38,076 bases of DNA from Marinilabiliaceae bacterium (GTDB lineage: Bacteria > Bacteroidota > Bacteroidia > Bacteroidales > Marinilabiliaceae), in NCBI GenBank assembly GCA_009777175.1, contig WRMI01000027.1, forward strand, positions 1-38,076, in the 5' to 3' direction. Shown here one piece after another: positions 8,874-17,192 of this stretch. The notes beneath the pieces were generated by a model. That model was not told where the DNA came from and made no database searches. It worked only from the letters and a program-made list of their open reading frames with translations. The stretch's first letter is position 1; every line of letters begins with the position of its first letter. Made by a program: the position numbers and the translations under genes.

Positions 8874-9718
8874 TCATCTTAAAATATTGTTTATTTTTAC
8901 CTTTCGTGGCAAATTAAGAGTATTATATTCTACTGTCATGCCTTTGTTTTCGTCTTTTGTCATTGCTCCGTTTTGGTTATAACCATATCGAGGTGATGTT
9001 GTTAAGCTCCATTTTGTAAAAAAGTACTCATCTGTGCTTGTGCTTTTATATGTAGATTTATCAGCAACTTTATCTAATTGGTTGCCAAAGTAGCTTAATT
9101 CTAGGTCATCAGCAATGATAGATGACATTCCTCGTTCAACATCTTCGGGTGAGAATCTGCTGCTGTAGTGGGCAATGGCTACGCTATCCATTTCGGCTGT
9201 GTCATTTGGTTTTACAATTAAATTTCTTTTGGTATAACGTTTTAAACTTTCAATATTTCCTTGTTTGTCATACTCAAACTCTTCGTTGTAAAGTCCACTC
9301 TATATTCAACAGTCTCATTTGTTGCGTTTTCAGTAGAATGTAGCCTTCCTGTCTCTTCATAATTATTTTCAGTAATGGTAACAGTAGCCGAATTGTTTAA
9401 TTTATGTGTAACAATTTTTAACCGTCCTGCATAGTCATATTCATAATTGTAAACTTCCTTTATGGATGTATTATTTTTTATATGTATATGCATCTTTTTC
9501 AGCGGATTACCCGTATAATCATAGTGTACATACTCTTTTTCTACTCCGCCAAGATGATTTGTAGATTTTGTTTGCACAATCCTGCCAAAACAATCATAAT
9601 AAAATGCAGAATAGAGATATGTTTCGTAATCTAAAATGGCGGTTGCGGAGCCTGTTAATAAACCTTTGTTGGCAATATGTATACCAAATTTTCTCACATT
9701 GAATTTATTTAGTATTTC
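8874..9718 (-). pseudogene. Rhs/YD-repeat protein remnant, frameshifted and truncated
   Basis: The first open segment (to about 9290) encodes YD-repeat-like sequence: GLLTGS, YYDCFGRIVQTKSTNHLGG, YDYTGNPLKKMH, YEYDYAGRL. The open frame then ends. The matching sequence continues in another frame (EEFEYDKQGNIESLKRY) through to residues near 8874, so a one-base loss (or two-base gain) near 9285-9296 explains the break. The N-terminal part and the C-terminal core and toxin expected of a complete Rhs protein are both missing. The frame is open only back to 9719, where it is closed inside the preceding gene, and the only possible start is a GTG at 9697. It is a decayed fragment of a large polymorphic-toxin or wall-associated protein, not a working gene. 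Confidence 0.8.
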
Positions 9719-10607
9719 TCATAACAATTACTTTAACTGCCTCATTCCCTGACCTTACAATATAAATTCCGTTGTCATCAGCTACATTGATTTCTTGTTT
9801 CTCTTGTATAGCAATGCCTTGATAAACAAGTGCACCCGATGGAGCGAAAACGCAAATATTTTCACCTGTTTTTAAACCGCTAATATACAGATTGTTATTC
9901 TGATAATATGCTTTTAAAGAGTTTGGAAATAGGTTTTCTTCAATTTTTAAATGTGAATAAGAAAAATACATATACCCCTGTAAAATAAAGTTTGGATTTC
10001 CTGTCTCAACGGAAAATCGAGCAGCCTCAATATTATTGTCTGTACACGTTAAAATGCCATCAGAATAAGTAATTTCATCATCCCAAAAAGTAGGATTGTT
10101 TAGTTCTATATTAACAGAGTATTCGCCATGAACACTTTCATTGAGGGTTAGATATACCTCTTGTCCAAATCCATTAAAACCTGATAGAGAAGAAAGGTTA
10201 GATAAATCAATACCGAAAAGATAGTTACTACCACAATTTAAGTCTCTCAACGCTGAACAGTTTATTAAATTTAGTTCAGAAATGTTGTTTATAACAAGCC
10301 CCAATACTTCCAATGTATTTAATCCTTCAAAAACAGCCGTTCCAGTCAAGTTTTGTGAATGCAAAAACAGCATTGTTAGTTGTTTTGGGGTTTCATTATT
10401 CCAACGTGCCCAAATCCATGTTTCAGGTGCATTTTTAGTTGCGTTTAAACCGTTGTTGTCAATCAGGTCATTAATTCGTTGCACTGCTAAAGGGTCATAA
10501 GTCTGTGCATTGGCGTTGATTACTAATAGATTAAATGCCACAATTATAATTGCGGAAATGAGAATGAAAACATTCCCGCAAAAATTTTTTGATTTTTGAT
10601 TTTTCAT
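9705..10607 (-). CDS. Secreted LRR-like protein with T9SS-type C-terminal tail
   Basis: A 300-residue exported protein. A hydrophobic signal peptide covers about residues 12-35 and ends at ANA-Q. Residues about 75-150 contain short leucine-rich-repeat-like turns (phrases such as LTGTAVFEGLNTLEVL and LRDLNCGSNYLFGIDLSNLSSL). The last about 75 residues (from LYISGL to the end) follow the pattern of type IX secretion sorting domains: a short strand, GxxICVFAPSGALVY, then NGIYIVR and a final KVIV strand. It is therefore probably carried across the outer membrane by the T9SS and released or anchored at the surface. It follows the outer-membrane protein gene by 14 bp and is followed by the Rhs remnant. 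It could be an adhesin, but no ligand is evident. Confidence 0.7.
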   Translation of the reverse strand: MKNQKSKNFCGNVFILISAIIIVAFNLLVINANAQTYDPLAVQRINDLIDNNGLNATKNAPETWIWARWNNETPKQLTMLFLHSQNLTGTAVFEGLNTLEVLGLVINNISELNLINCSALRDLNCGSNYLFGIDLSNLSSLSGFNGFGQEVYLTLNESVHGEYSVNIELNNPTFWDDEITYSDGILTCTDNNIEAARFSVETGNPNFILQGYMYFSYSHLKIEENLFPNSLKAYYQNNNLYISGLKTGENICVFAPSGALVYQGIAIQEKQEINVADDNGIYIVRSGNEAVKVIVMRNTK

Positions 10608-10621
10608 ATTTTTAGTTATTT

Positions 10622-11155
10622 TTATTTGAATGAAAAAGCTATTCCAAGCATTAATGTATGATAATTTTCCTTTCGTTTGTCAGGTGTTTTTATTTCAAAC
10701 ATTGCTTTTTGATAGCTGTAGCCAAGATGAAAATTAAAGGCAAATCTTTTAGAAACAGATAGTTCCTTTCCTAAGAATGCCGATAAATCATATCCTCTAT
10801 AATAAGAGGGTTTGTCACTTAATCTGTAAGAAACTTCTCCTGCAGCATAAAAACTATTTTTTTTCTCATTAAAATAGTATTTCGATTGCAAAAATAGAGG
10901 AAGACCTACTTTGTTTCCTGCTCCGAGTCCTAAATTAATATTTATACAAGGATTAAAAAACCATCCTGCATATAAACTGATTGTTTGGTCGTGGGTTGAA
11001 CTATTCCAATTATATGGTTTATTATGGTATACTTTGCCTGTGAAATACCTGTATTCAGCACTTACAGTAAAACCATTTCGAGAAACGGCATTTTCAGGAT
11101 AGACTGTTGCCGTTACAACTATTGTAAAAAATAGTAAAAAAGTTGCTTTTTTCAT
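10622..11155 (-). CDS. Small outer-membrane beta-barrel-like protein
   Basis: About 177 residues with a signal peptide (MKKATFLLFF... to about residue 22), then alternating aromatic and polar strands (YRYFTGKVY, LYAGWFFNPC, FYAAGEVSYRL, FNFHLGYSYQ) ending in SFSFK. The pattern fits an outer-membrane barrel of the OmpW/OmpX size class, though it cannot be assigned to one family. The ATG at 11155 is chosen because the signal peptide starts there; the open frame extends further upstream without similarity to anything. It stands 14 bp before the secreted LRR-like gene, so the two are probably co-expressed. The function is unknown. Confidence 0.6.
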   Translation of the reverse strand: MKKATFLLFFTIVVTATVYPENAVSRNGFTVSAEYRYFTGKVYHNKPYNWNSSTHDQTISLYAGWFFNPCININLGLGAGNKVGLPLFLQSKYYFNEKKNSFYAAGEVSYRLSDKPSYYRGYDLSAFLGKELSVSKRFAFNFHLGYSYQKAMFEIKTPDKRKENYHTLMLGIAFSFK

Positions 11156-11243
11156 TTGCTTGTCATTATTTATATTATTTGCATTATTTATATTAAAAAC
11201 TATTCCGTTTCTACAAGATTTCCTTACTTGTATTGCTGGTTTC

Positions 11244-11259
11244 CATACCGTTCGGTATG
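11244..11259. repeat. Hairpin CATACCG-TT-CGGTATG
   Basis: A perfect 7-bp inverted repeat with a two-base centre, in the 178-bp spacer between the PiT transporter gene and the outer-membrane protein gene. There is no T-run directly after the stem on the minus strand, so a terminator role is uncertain. It may be a REP-type unit. Confidence 0.4.
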
Positions 11260-11333
11260 TTAAAAGCCCATCCTTTCCAAAAAAACTTTTTTCACACAAA
11301 CTTGATGACTTGTTTGCCGAATGTTTCCCATCC

Positions 11334-13592
11334 TCAACTTATTGCTTTTTGCCCTTCTTCAAATCCTACGAACAGACGTTGTGCTTTCATTAGGTTTCGT
11401 GCCTGTAATACCATTGCTTTGGTTTCGTTTACGAGGTCTAAAAATAAGATACTGTTGCGGGTAGAACTCTCTTTTTCTTTGACACGCTTAATTTGTGCTT
11501 TTATATTATCTACAAACAAATCAAAAACATTGTCTCTTTTCGCAAGAATTCTTTCAAAATCGGAGAAATCGGATGTACGTAGCATATTTACGATACCTTC
11601 ATAAACAGACGACACTTCTTGAGTTAAATTTTCGAGGTCTGTAAGTTGATTTTCACTTAATCCCTTATGGTTATTGTCGATATACTCGAAACTTGATTTT
11701 GTTATATTCATCAAAGATTTTGATGCTTCATACAAATAACTAACTACTTGCACGTAGTAATGTCCCGTATTAACGGCATCTTCTTGCAATTTCAGAAGTG
11801 TAGGCAACATTTCGTAATTTCTTCTGCCTTTTTCCAATTCGTAAAGTTCTTTTGCTTCTTTATAAAGTTTTTTCAACCTTTTGGGGTCTTCGCTTGCGAG
11901 TCCGTTTAATGTTTCTGAATAAACTCGGGTAATTTGTTCAAAAACTCTATAAACATCTTCTTTACACTTTTCTACGATGGCGCTTTTTTTAACGTCAACG
12001 GGACTTTCTTCTACTTCTACTTGTTTTTTCTTTCTCTTTTTGTGTAACCGTGATGATTGCACTAATAGTAATACGCAAACTGCTAAAAGTACGGTCAATG
12101 AAATTTTTCCTCCCCACATTAGTAGTATTGCGACAATTGCTGCTGCCGAAAATGCTACTAAAGCTGTTAAAAACCAGCCCGTTACAACTGTTAAGACTCC
12201 TGAAATTCGGTATACAGCACTTTCGCGTCCCCATGCCCTATCGCTCAGTGATGTACCCATTGCAACCATAAATGTTACATAAGTTGTCGACAAAGGAAGT
12301 GTGAATGATGTTGCTATTGAAATAAGTAGCGCGGCAACTGTAAGGTTTACTGATGCCCGTATTAAGTCAAAAGATGCTTGATTTTTTTTGGGTACTTTCC
12401 AAGGTTTAAATCGGCTGTCAATAAATCGGTTAACACTTCCGGGCATTCTTGCAGTAACTTTTTTATGTAATGCACGGGTACTTCGCACCAAAGCCCTTGA
12501 TGCAGGCGTTGAGCCGAAACGTTCTATTCCTTCCTCTTGTCGAGATAGGTTTACTCCCGTTTGGGTTACGGTACGTACTTTTTTGGAAAACCAAAGAGCA
12601 AGTATCATCACAACGCCCGCAGCAAAAAGATAAAAGGTATTAACGGAAACCGGTTTTGCAAGGGCACCCATTGTCATTGCGTCAATACTACCTCCAGAGG
12701 CAGCATAATCTGATGCTATTTCGTAGGAAGATATCCCTGCCATTGTTACACCGATAAAATTTACCAAATCGTTACCCGCAAATGCTAATGCCAAAGCACC
12801 CGTACCTGTTAAGACAATGATTTTTAGAATACTAACCCTAAAAAGAAATTGTAATAATGCCATTAATCCGGTTAAACTTACAAAACAAATTAACAGCGAA
12901 AATCCTATATTACTTGAAATCAAATGAATAACATCTTTTGAAACTATTGTACTGTTTTTCAATCCCTTAAAAATAGCAAAATAGACTATTGCTGTTAAGC
13001 ACAATCCGCCCCACATTGCACCAAATTTAATCAGAGACCTTTTGTATCTGAAAGTGAATATAATCCTTGATATAAACATTATTATACTCCCCGAAATAAA
13101 TGCTATTACAACTGATGCCAAAATAGCCGTAATCATTTCCAATGCTTTTGCGGTATTAATGTAATTGACTAAAATTCCGACTGCATCTGGGGGTGATGTC
13201 CAAATTTTATAAAGTGCAACAAAAACTGCTGCGCCAAGAAGTTCAAAAATTAGCGATACTGTAGTTGATGTAGGCAGTCCGAATGTATTATACATATCTA
13301 AAAGCAACACGTCACAAATCATTACAGCAATAAAAATCATCATTACATCATGAAACGTAAACATTGCAGGATGAAAAACTCCGCTTCGAGCAATTTCCAT
13401 CATGCCACTGGAAGTAAGCGTTCCCACTAAAACGCCTAACGAGGCAACTCCCAAAATTAGCCATCGAGAAGAGACTTGTGAACCTACTGCAGAATTGAGA
13501 AAATTTGCCGCATCGTTGGCTACCCCGACTGTGAGGTCTACGATAGCAAGTATTACTAATACAATTATGATAAATAAGTAGTAATTTTCCAT
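11334..13592 (-). CDS. PiT-family inorganic anion (phosphate/sulfate) permease with C-terminal PhoU-like domain
   Basis: A 752-residue inner-membrane transporter. Two PiT signature motifs are present: VANDAANF (24-31) and GNDLVNFIG (273-281), each in a half with several transmembrane helices. A cytoplasmic loop sits about 330-400, further helices run to about 505, and the last 240 residues are charged and helical like a PhoU domain. PiT proteins use H+ or Na+ to import phosphate, and some members (CysP) move sulfate. The gene starts 3 bp after the cysteate-synthase-like gene, whose reaction uses sulfite and releases phosphate, so either ion would make sense. The extra C-terminal domain is common in Bacteroidota PiT proteins. 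Transport specificity cannot be read from sequence. Confidence 0.85.
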   Translation of the reverse strand: MENYYLFIIIVLVILAIVDLTVGVANDAANFLNSAVGSQVSSRWLILGVASLGVLVGTLTSSGMMEIARSGVFHPAMFTFHDVMMIFIAVMICDVLLLDMYNTFGLPTSTTVSLIFELLGAAVFVALYKIWTSPPDAVGILVNYINTAKALEMITAILASVVIAFISGSIIMFISRIIFTFRYKRSLIKFGAMWGGLCLTAIVYFAIFKGLKNSTIVSKDVIHLISSNIGFSLLICFVSLTGLMALLQFLFRVSILKIIVLTGTGALALAFAGNDLVNFIGVTMAGISSYEIASDYAASGGSIDAMTMGALAKPVSVNTFYLFAAGVVMILALWFSKKVRTVTQTGVNLSRQEEGIERFGSTPASRALVRSTRALHKKVTARMPGSVNRFIDSRFKPWKVPKKNQASFDLIRASVNLTVAALLISIATSFTLPLSTTYVTFMVAMGTSLSDRAWGRESAVYRISGVLTVVTGWFLTALVAFSAAAIVAILLMWGGKISLTVLLAVCVLLLVQSSRLHKKRKKKQVEVEESPVDVKKSAIVEKCKEDVYRVFEQITRVYSETLNGLASEDPKRLKKLYKEAKELYELEKGRRNYEMLPTLLKLQEDAVNTGHYYVQVVSYLYEASKSLMNITKSSFEYIDNNHKGLSENQLTDLENLTQEVSSVYEGIVNMLRTSDFSDFERILAKRDNVFDLFVDNIKAQIKRVKEKESSTRNSILFLDLVNETKAMVLQARNLMKAQRLFVGFEEGQKAIS

Positions 13593-13595
13593 GTA

Positions 13596-14882
13596 TTATT
13601 TTTTGATAACTTCTTTTATCTCTTTTATTGTCGGATTTATTTCAAAAAAATAATCGGGTTTTAAAAAATATAGTTTTTTATCTTGTTTAAACCGTTTTTC
13701 CCCGCCGCCAGTGATATTCAACATAATAATTGCATCTTTTGGAATATTTCCAACTGCGGTTTCTTTGATAAGTGTAGCCGTTGCAATTGCGGCTGCGGGG
13801 TGAATATCAATTTTTTCTGTTTTTTCGAATAATTGGGCAGCGTCAGCCGCTTGGCTATTGGTTGCCGATAAAATTGTTCCGTTTGTATCTTTAAGTGCGT
13901 CATAAAGCCCACCTGCAATGGAATAAGGAGGCTTACGGTTTGAAAGCACTTTGGCACAAATTTCTTCTACTTGTTGCCGCGCTTCATTGTCATCTTTGAT
14001 AACTATTTCTCTTGAGTTGTTTTTCCATGCATCATACATCGGCAAAAAGGGGTCATTTTGGGAGACCATTAATTTCATTTTATTAGTACCGAATCTGCCA
14101 TCAATAATAAGTCTTTGGTTTGCTTCCCATGCGGCAATTGCGCCTGTGCCGCTACCTACTGCCTGAAAATAGTAATCGGGGATTTTTTTAATAAAATCAA
14201 CAGCAGAAAGAACAGTCGTTCCCATGCCATCCCTTCGGGCTACGTTTTTGGCACCTCCTTCGGCAAAAAATCCGGGTAAACCGATAATATTATTGGAAAG
14301 ATTGATTGCATCAAAATAATCGCTGCCGCTACAAGTGCAATATAGTTTTACACAGTTAGAAATCGGTTTGTCGAACCATAAAGCGTCTAAATTATCTTCG
14401 GGAACGCATAATAAAAGCGGTATTTTGTTATCAGAACATACTCGCGCAAAAGCTCTTGCGGTGTTTCCCGCTGAGGCAACCACCAAAATATCTTCATTGC
14501 CTTCACGCAAACGTGCACAAACTGAATAAGCCTCAGTTTCTTTAAAAGAACAGGTTGGCATTGTTGCTCCTATTTCGGGAAAATATCCACTAAAAGTGAT
14601 ATAGAGGTTTGATAATCCGAGCTCTTTTGCCAAGCCTTTGCTTTTATAGGTTATTGGTGGAGATGATCCTTCCAAAAAACGATTGATAGGCAACCAATCC
14701 GCAAAACGAAATAATCCAAAAGAATTATCTTTAGGAGTCATCTGAACCTCCTCATAGATAGCACGAACCAAAGTAGGTTCTTTTTCGTCGGGAGCGTCAA
14801 GAGACCAGCCTGAATCCATAAATTCTTGTCCACTCTTTACCGACTGTAAAATGTAATGAGTTGGAAAAATTTCCTTTGTCAT
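13596..14882 (-). CDS. Cysteate synthase-like PLP enzyme (threonine synthase family)
   Basis: A 428-residue fold-type II PLP enzyme. The Schiff-base lysine is Lys114 in CSFKE (threonine synthases have SFKD), the substrate loop is ASAGNTA (136-142), and the phosphate-cup glycines are GSGTGA (243-248). The first 40 residues (DSGWSLDAP, PTLVRAIYEE) and the overall look match the Bacteroidales and Methanosarcina cysteate synthase group, which makes L-cysteate from O-phosphoserine and sulfite. In Bacteroidota, cysteate is the head-group precursor of sulfonolipids (capnines, sulfobacins). It begins the operon with the PiT transporter. A -7 box for the minus strand lies 32 bp upstream. The alternative is a divergent threonine synthase; the two-gene context and absent thrAB make that less likely. 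Confidence 0.75.
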   Translation of the reverse strand: MTKEIFPTHYILQSVKSGQEFMDSGWSLDAPDEKEPTLVRAIYEEVQMTPKDNSFGLFRFADWLPINRFLEGSSPPITYKSKGLAKELGLSNLYITFSGYFPEIGATMPTCSFKETEAYSVCARLREGNEDILVVASAGNTARAFARVCSDNKIPLLLCVPEDNLDALWFDKPISNCVKLYCTCSGSDYFDAINLSNNIIGLPGFFAEGGAKNVARRDGMGTTVLSAVDFIKKIPDYYFQAVGSGTGAIAAWEANQRLIIDGRFGTNKMKLMVSQNDPFLPMYDAWKNNSREIVIKDDNEARQQVEEICAKVLSNRKPPYSIAGGLYDALKDTNGTILSATNSQAADAAQLFEKTEKIDIHPAAAIATATLIKETAVGNIPKDAIIMLNITGGGEKRFKQDKKLYFLKPDYFFEINPTIKEIKEVIKK

Positions 14883-14913
14883 TTTTAAAAAAATTAATTC
14901 AAAATTTTGGGCG

Positions 14914-14921
14914 CAAAAATA
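14914..14921 (-). promoter_or_regulatory. Probable -7 box for the cysteate synthase/PiT operon
   Basis: TATTTTTG on the minus strand matches TAnnTTTG and lies 32 bp before the start codon at 14882. No clear TTTG -33 box was found at the expected distance, so the call rests on one element and position. Confidence 0.45.
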
Positions 14922-14994
14922 AATGTTTTTTTTTAATTTTTAATTTTTTGAAAAAATTTTTTTCTTTTTGTCTGAATTTATACAAAAAAAGTTC

Positions 14995-15002
14995 TATCTT
15001 TG
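14995..15002 (+). promoter_or_regulatory. Probable -7 box for the outer-membrane protein at 15068
   Basis: TATCTTTG matches TAnnTTTG, 66 bp before the ATG. The nearest TTTG (14967-14970) is 24 bp upstream, slightly too far for an ideal -33 box. It is divergent from the cysteate synthase promoter in the same 185-bp spacer. Confidence 0.5.
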
Positions 15003-15067
15003 TATATAAATTGCACAAGTTGAACAATATATCATAGATTTGATACAATCAAGAAATTAGTGTTAAA

Positions 15068-15667
15068 ATGAGAAAAAGTATTATTTTAACTTTCTTTTGG
15101 TGTTTCTATTTTTCATTGCATTCGCAATTTTTATCAGACAATAGCGCCATTGGAGTTTCATTTTCGGGATTAGGATATAATGACGCATTCCATTTGGTAG
15201 CGCTTGAGGGTGATGGTACTTTTTGGGGTAAAGGCTTTTATTCTTTTGGAATTACTTACATTTATCCTTTATCAAAGAAGTTCGATTTAGAAACAGGGGT
15301 TGAGTATAGTAAAAATGCTTACCATTTTAGCGGTCCTTATTATCCGGGGTTAAATGAGTCATACGATGCTTTTTTGTCATTAATTGAAATCCCGGTTACT
15401 GCTCGATTTAATTTTTGGCATTTTTTCTTTCTAAATGGCGGGTTGCTTGTAGATTTCGATGTTTCCAAAGATAAATATTTGGACAATCAAACGGGGATAG
15501 GTGCAATCTTGGGAGTTGGCGCTAAATACAATTTCAAAAAAATTCCTATTGGACTATTTATCAATCCATTCGTTAAATTCCGCCCTCTTATTCCTTTTAC
15601 AAAAGAAAAATATCACTTGCATACAATGGATAACGGATTTAGAATAAGCGCGGTACGTATTTTTTAA
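15068..15667 (+). CDS. Outer-membrane beta-barrel protein
   Basis: A 199-residue protein with an N-terminal signal peptide (about 1-20, ending FSLHSQ) and alternating strands typical of porin-family barrels (FGITYIYPL, LETGVEYSKN, EIPVTARFNFW, AILGVGAKYNF, GLFINPFVKF), finishing with an aromatic residue (VRIF) as outer-membrane proteins often do for BAM recognition. It is monocistronic, with its own promoter at 14995-15002. It resembles the DUF/PorT-type barrels common in Bacteroidota, but no specific function can be given. Confidence 0.65.
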   Translation: MRKSIILTFFWCFYFSLHSQFLSDNSAIGVSFSGLGYNDAFHLVALEGDGTFWGKGFYSFGITYIYPLSKKFDLETGVEYSKNAYHFSGPYYPGLNESYDAFLSLIEIPVTARFNFWHFFFLNGGLLVDFDVSKDKYLDNQTGIGAILGVGAKYNFKKIPIGLFINPFVKFRPLIPFTKEKYHLHTMDNGFRISAVRIF

Positions 15668-15817
15668 AAATATGTACTATACATTTCCCGAATTTAAATT
15701 ATGTTTTTGCCCCTCTTTTTTATTGAGAATCTTGTGCAAAATTGAGACTTTTTGGCCTCTTTAACTAATTTCAGAGTTCCTTACCTCATAAACGTTTTTT
15801 TGTTATTTTATAAGGAA

Positions 15818-15961
15818 AAATCTATTTTTGCTGAGGAAACCAAAATGTCCTATATTTTGTTTTTTTGCATTCCCAATGGAATGTGGAAAACTGAGGTTGA
15901 TAAATATTTCATAAAAAGGTGACATTTTGATTTCCTCGGAGGTCAGGTAATCTGAATTTTC
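15818..15961. repeat. Palindromic repeat element A, copy 1
   Basis: The left arm 15830-15852 (GAGGAAACCAAAATGTCCT) pairs with the right arm 15917-15939 with three differences. The right arm is followed directly by GAGGTCAGG and TCTGAATTTTC (15939-15961). Both parts recur at 24693-24777. The centre holds the GCATTCC-type hairpin also found at 2597-2614. It is probably a MITE-like or REP-like element. Confidence 0.65.
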
Positions 15962-16091
15962 TCATTTACTTTTTCACTCATCTAGTCCTTTCAGGGACTT
16001 CGTTTTTGTCAACTGTTGGCTATTGTCTCTTGGAATTTAACAGACATTATTTTTATAATTTACAAAAAAAATATTCGCTCATTTTTTTTGT

Positions 16092-16221
16092 AAACCCTTA
16101 TTTTTTGAAGGTCACCTTAATAGCATTATTATTCGGATATCTATTCTCCCTTATTCCCTTATTTTCAGTTGAATAAGGGAATAAGGGATGACTGGCAGGT
16201 GCTTTTTGAAAATAAGGGTTT
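16092..16221. repeat. Palindromic repeat element B, complete copy
   Basis: The outer arms AAACCCTTATTTT...GAAGG (16092-16115) and AGGTGCTTTTTGAAAATAAG... (16197-16221) are inverted repeats. The inner part is a perfect 17-bp inverted repeat of TCCCTTATTCCCTTATT (16147-16163) with 16172-16188, loop TTCAGTTG. Another copy lies at 27721-27820 on the other strand and a fragment at 20664-20694. It has no coding content and looks like a small non-autonomous mobile or REP element. Confidence 0.75.
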
Positions 16222-16547
16222 TGCGCAATATTATTTGGGGAATGACTTTGTTGTTGAAAGCTCTTAATACAAACAATAAAACAGAGATTTCATTTTTCCA
16301 AAGTTAAATGCGTTATATACATAATATCAAATAATTACCGAAAAGAATAAAAGAAATCTGGTTATTCATAAATAAATGCAGTAAAAAAACTCTGAATAAC
16401 GCATATTTATTTGTTTTAAAAAAAACTTTAAAATATTCTTTTAAGTAAACATCTTATTTTCAAAAATATAACACTATTTATTTAAATAAATTATACATAT
16501 AAATAGATAAATTTGCGTTTCAATTTTTTTCTTTTAAAATGAAATAT

Positions 16548-16555
16548 TACTTTTG
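16548..16555 (+). promoter_or_regulatory. Probable -7 box for the coiled coil-zapA-rny-guaB genes
   Basis: TACTTTTG matches TAnnTTTG and sits 18 bp before the ATG at 16574, giving a very short leader. No TTTG box is present at the ideal -33 distance. Confidence 0.5.
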
Positions 16556-16573
16556 CGGCGGAAAAAAATAGAA

Positions 16574-16867
16574 ATGGACAGTATAAATTTTGATTTGTTA
16601 ATCAACCTTGAGTCGAAAATTGACCGGTTAGTTGAGCGTTATCACACTGAAAAACAGGCGAATGTGATGCTAAGGGATGAAATTAGTCGCCTTGCTAAGC
16701 AGTTAGAAGAGGCAGCAATATCTCATTCAGAGGTTCAAAAGCAATTTGAAAGGCTCAAAATGTCAAAAATTATATCTGCTGCGAGCGAGGATGTTCAGGT
16801 TACTAAAACAAAAATTAATCAGTTAGTTAAAGAGATTGATAAGTGTATTGCAATGTTAAACCGTTAA
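16574..16867 (+). CDS. Small coiled-coil protein upstream of zapA
   Basis: 97 residues, almost entirely helical: heptad-rich sequence from LLINLESKIDRLVERY through RLAKQLEEAA and QFERLK, ending VTKTKINQLVKEIDKCIAMLNR. There is no signal peptide, and the length fits a small division-associated coiled coil. A gene of this kind commonly precedes zapA in Bacteroidota. The ATG at 16574 is used, because an earlier in-frame start at 16553 would overlap the -7 box. It stands 10 bp before zapA and first in the operon. A role with ZapA at the Z-ring is inference from position. Confidence 0.7.
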   Translation: MDSINFDLLINLESKIDRLVERYHTEKQANVMLRDEISRLAKQLEEAAISHSEVQKQFERLKMSKIISAASEDVQVTKTKINQLVKEIDKCIAMLNR

Positions 16868-16877
16868 AATAAGTAAA

Positions 16878-17168
16878 ATGGATGATAAAATTTCAATAAA
16901 AATCAATATTGCAGAGCGTCAATATCCTTTACGGGTCGAACGGAATACTGAGGAACGAGTGAGAAAAGCGGCGAGACTTATTAACGAAAAAATAACGCAA
17001 TACAAACAGCGGAGCGACGCTTATGATACACAAGACGCACTCGCAATGGGGTCGCTCCAATTAATTATCAAAGCATTAGAAATTGAAACAAAAAATAATA
17101 TTGCCCCTTTAATTGAGGCATTATCAGTATTAGACAAAAAATTAGAGAACATTTTAGAAGAAAAATAA
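16878..17168 (+). CDS. zapA: Cell division protein ZapA
   Basis: 96 residues with the ZapA layout: a short beta start (KISIKINIAERQYPLRV), the conserved EERVRKAARLINEKI helix, TQDALAMGSLQLIIKALE, and a C-terminal coiled coil (LIEALSVLDKKLENILEEK). ZapA is cytoplasmic and binds and cross-links FtsZ filaments at midcell. It lies 10 bp after the small coiled-coil gene and 24 bp before rny. The length is normal for the family. Confidence 0.85.
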   Translation: MDDKISIKINIAERQYPLRVERNTEERVRKAARLINEKITQYKQRSDAYDTQDALAMGSLQLIIKALEIETKNNIAPLIEALSVLDKKLENILEEK

Positions 17169-17192
17169 TTGAATTTTTTTATAGATAAACTT

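Larger units (their letters stand above)
15668..16547. other. 880-bp gene-free spacer holding two palindromic repeat elements
   Basis: No open frame of interest is seen. It holds the palindromes at 15818-15961 and 16092-16221, the hairpin copy at 15867-15884, a small AGTCC/GGACT hairpin at 15984-15999 followed by TCGTTTTTG that might end transcription weakly, and a fragment at 15960-15985 similar to the octamer tracts near lpxL and radA. The remainder (16222-16547) is AT-rich and contains nothing recognised until the zapA-operon promoter. Confidence 0.6.

Noticed and set aside
8874-9697. Two separate small genes encoding Rhs-like proteins
   Set aside because: The coding similarity continues across both in different frames, so this is one broken gene, and the apparent start of the first is a GTG.
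13596-14882. Ordinary threonine synthase
   Set aside because: The lysine motif context and N-terminal sequence look like the cysteate-synthase group, and no threonine pathway genes are adjacent; still the main alternative.
17169-17192. A small RNA gene between zapA and rny
   Set aside because: The gap is only 24 bp, too small for a structured RNA gene.
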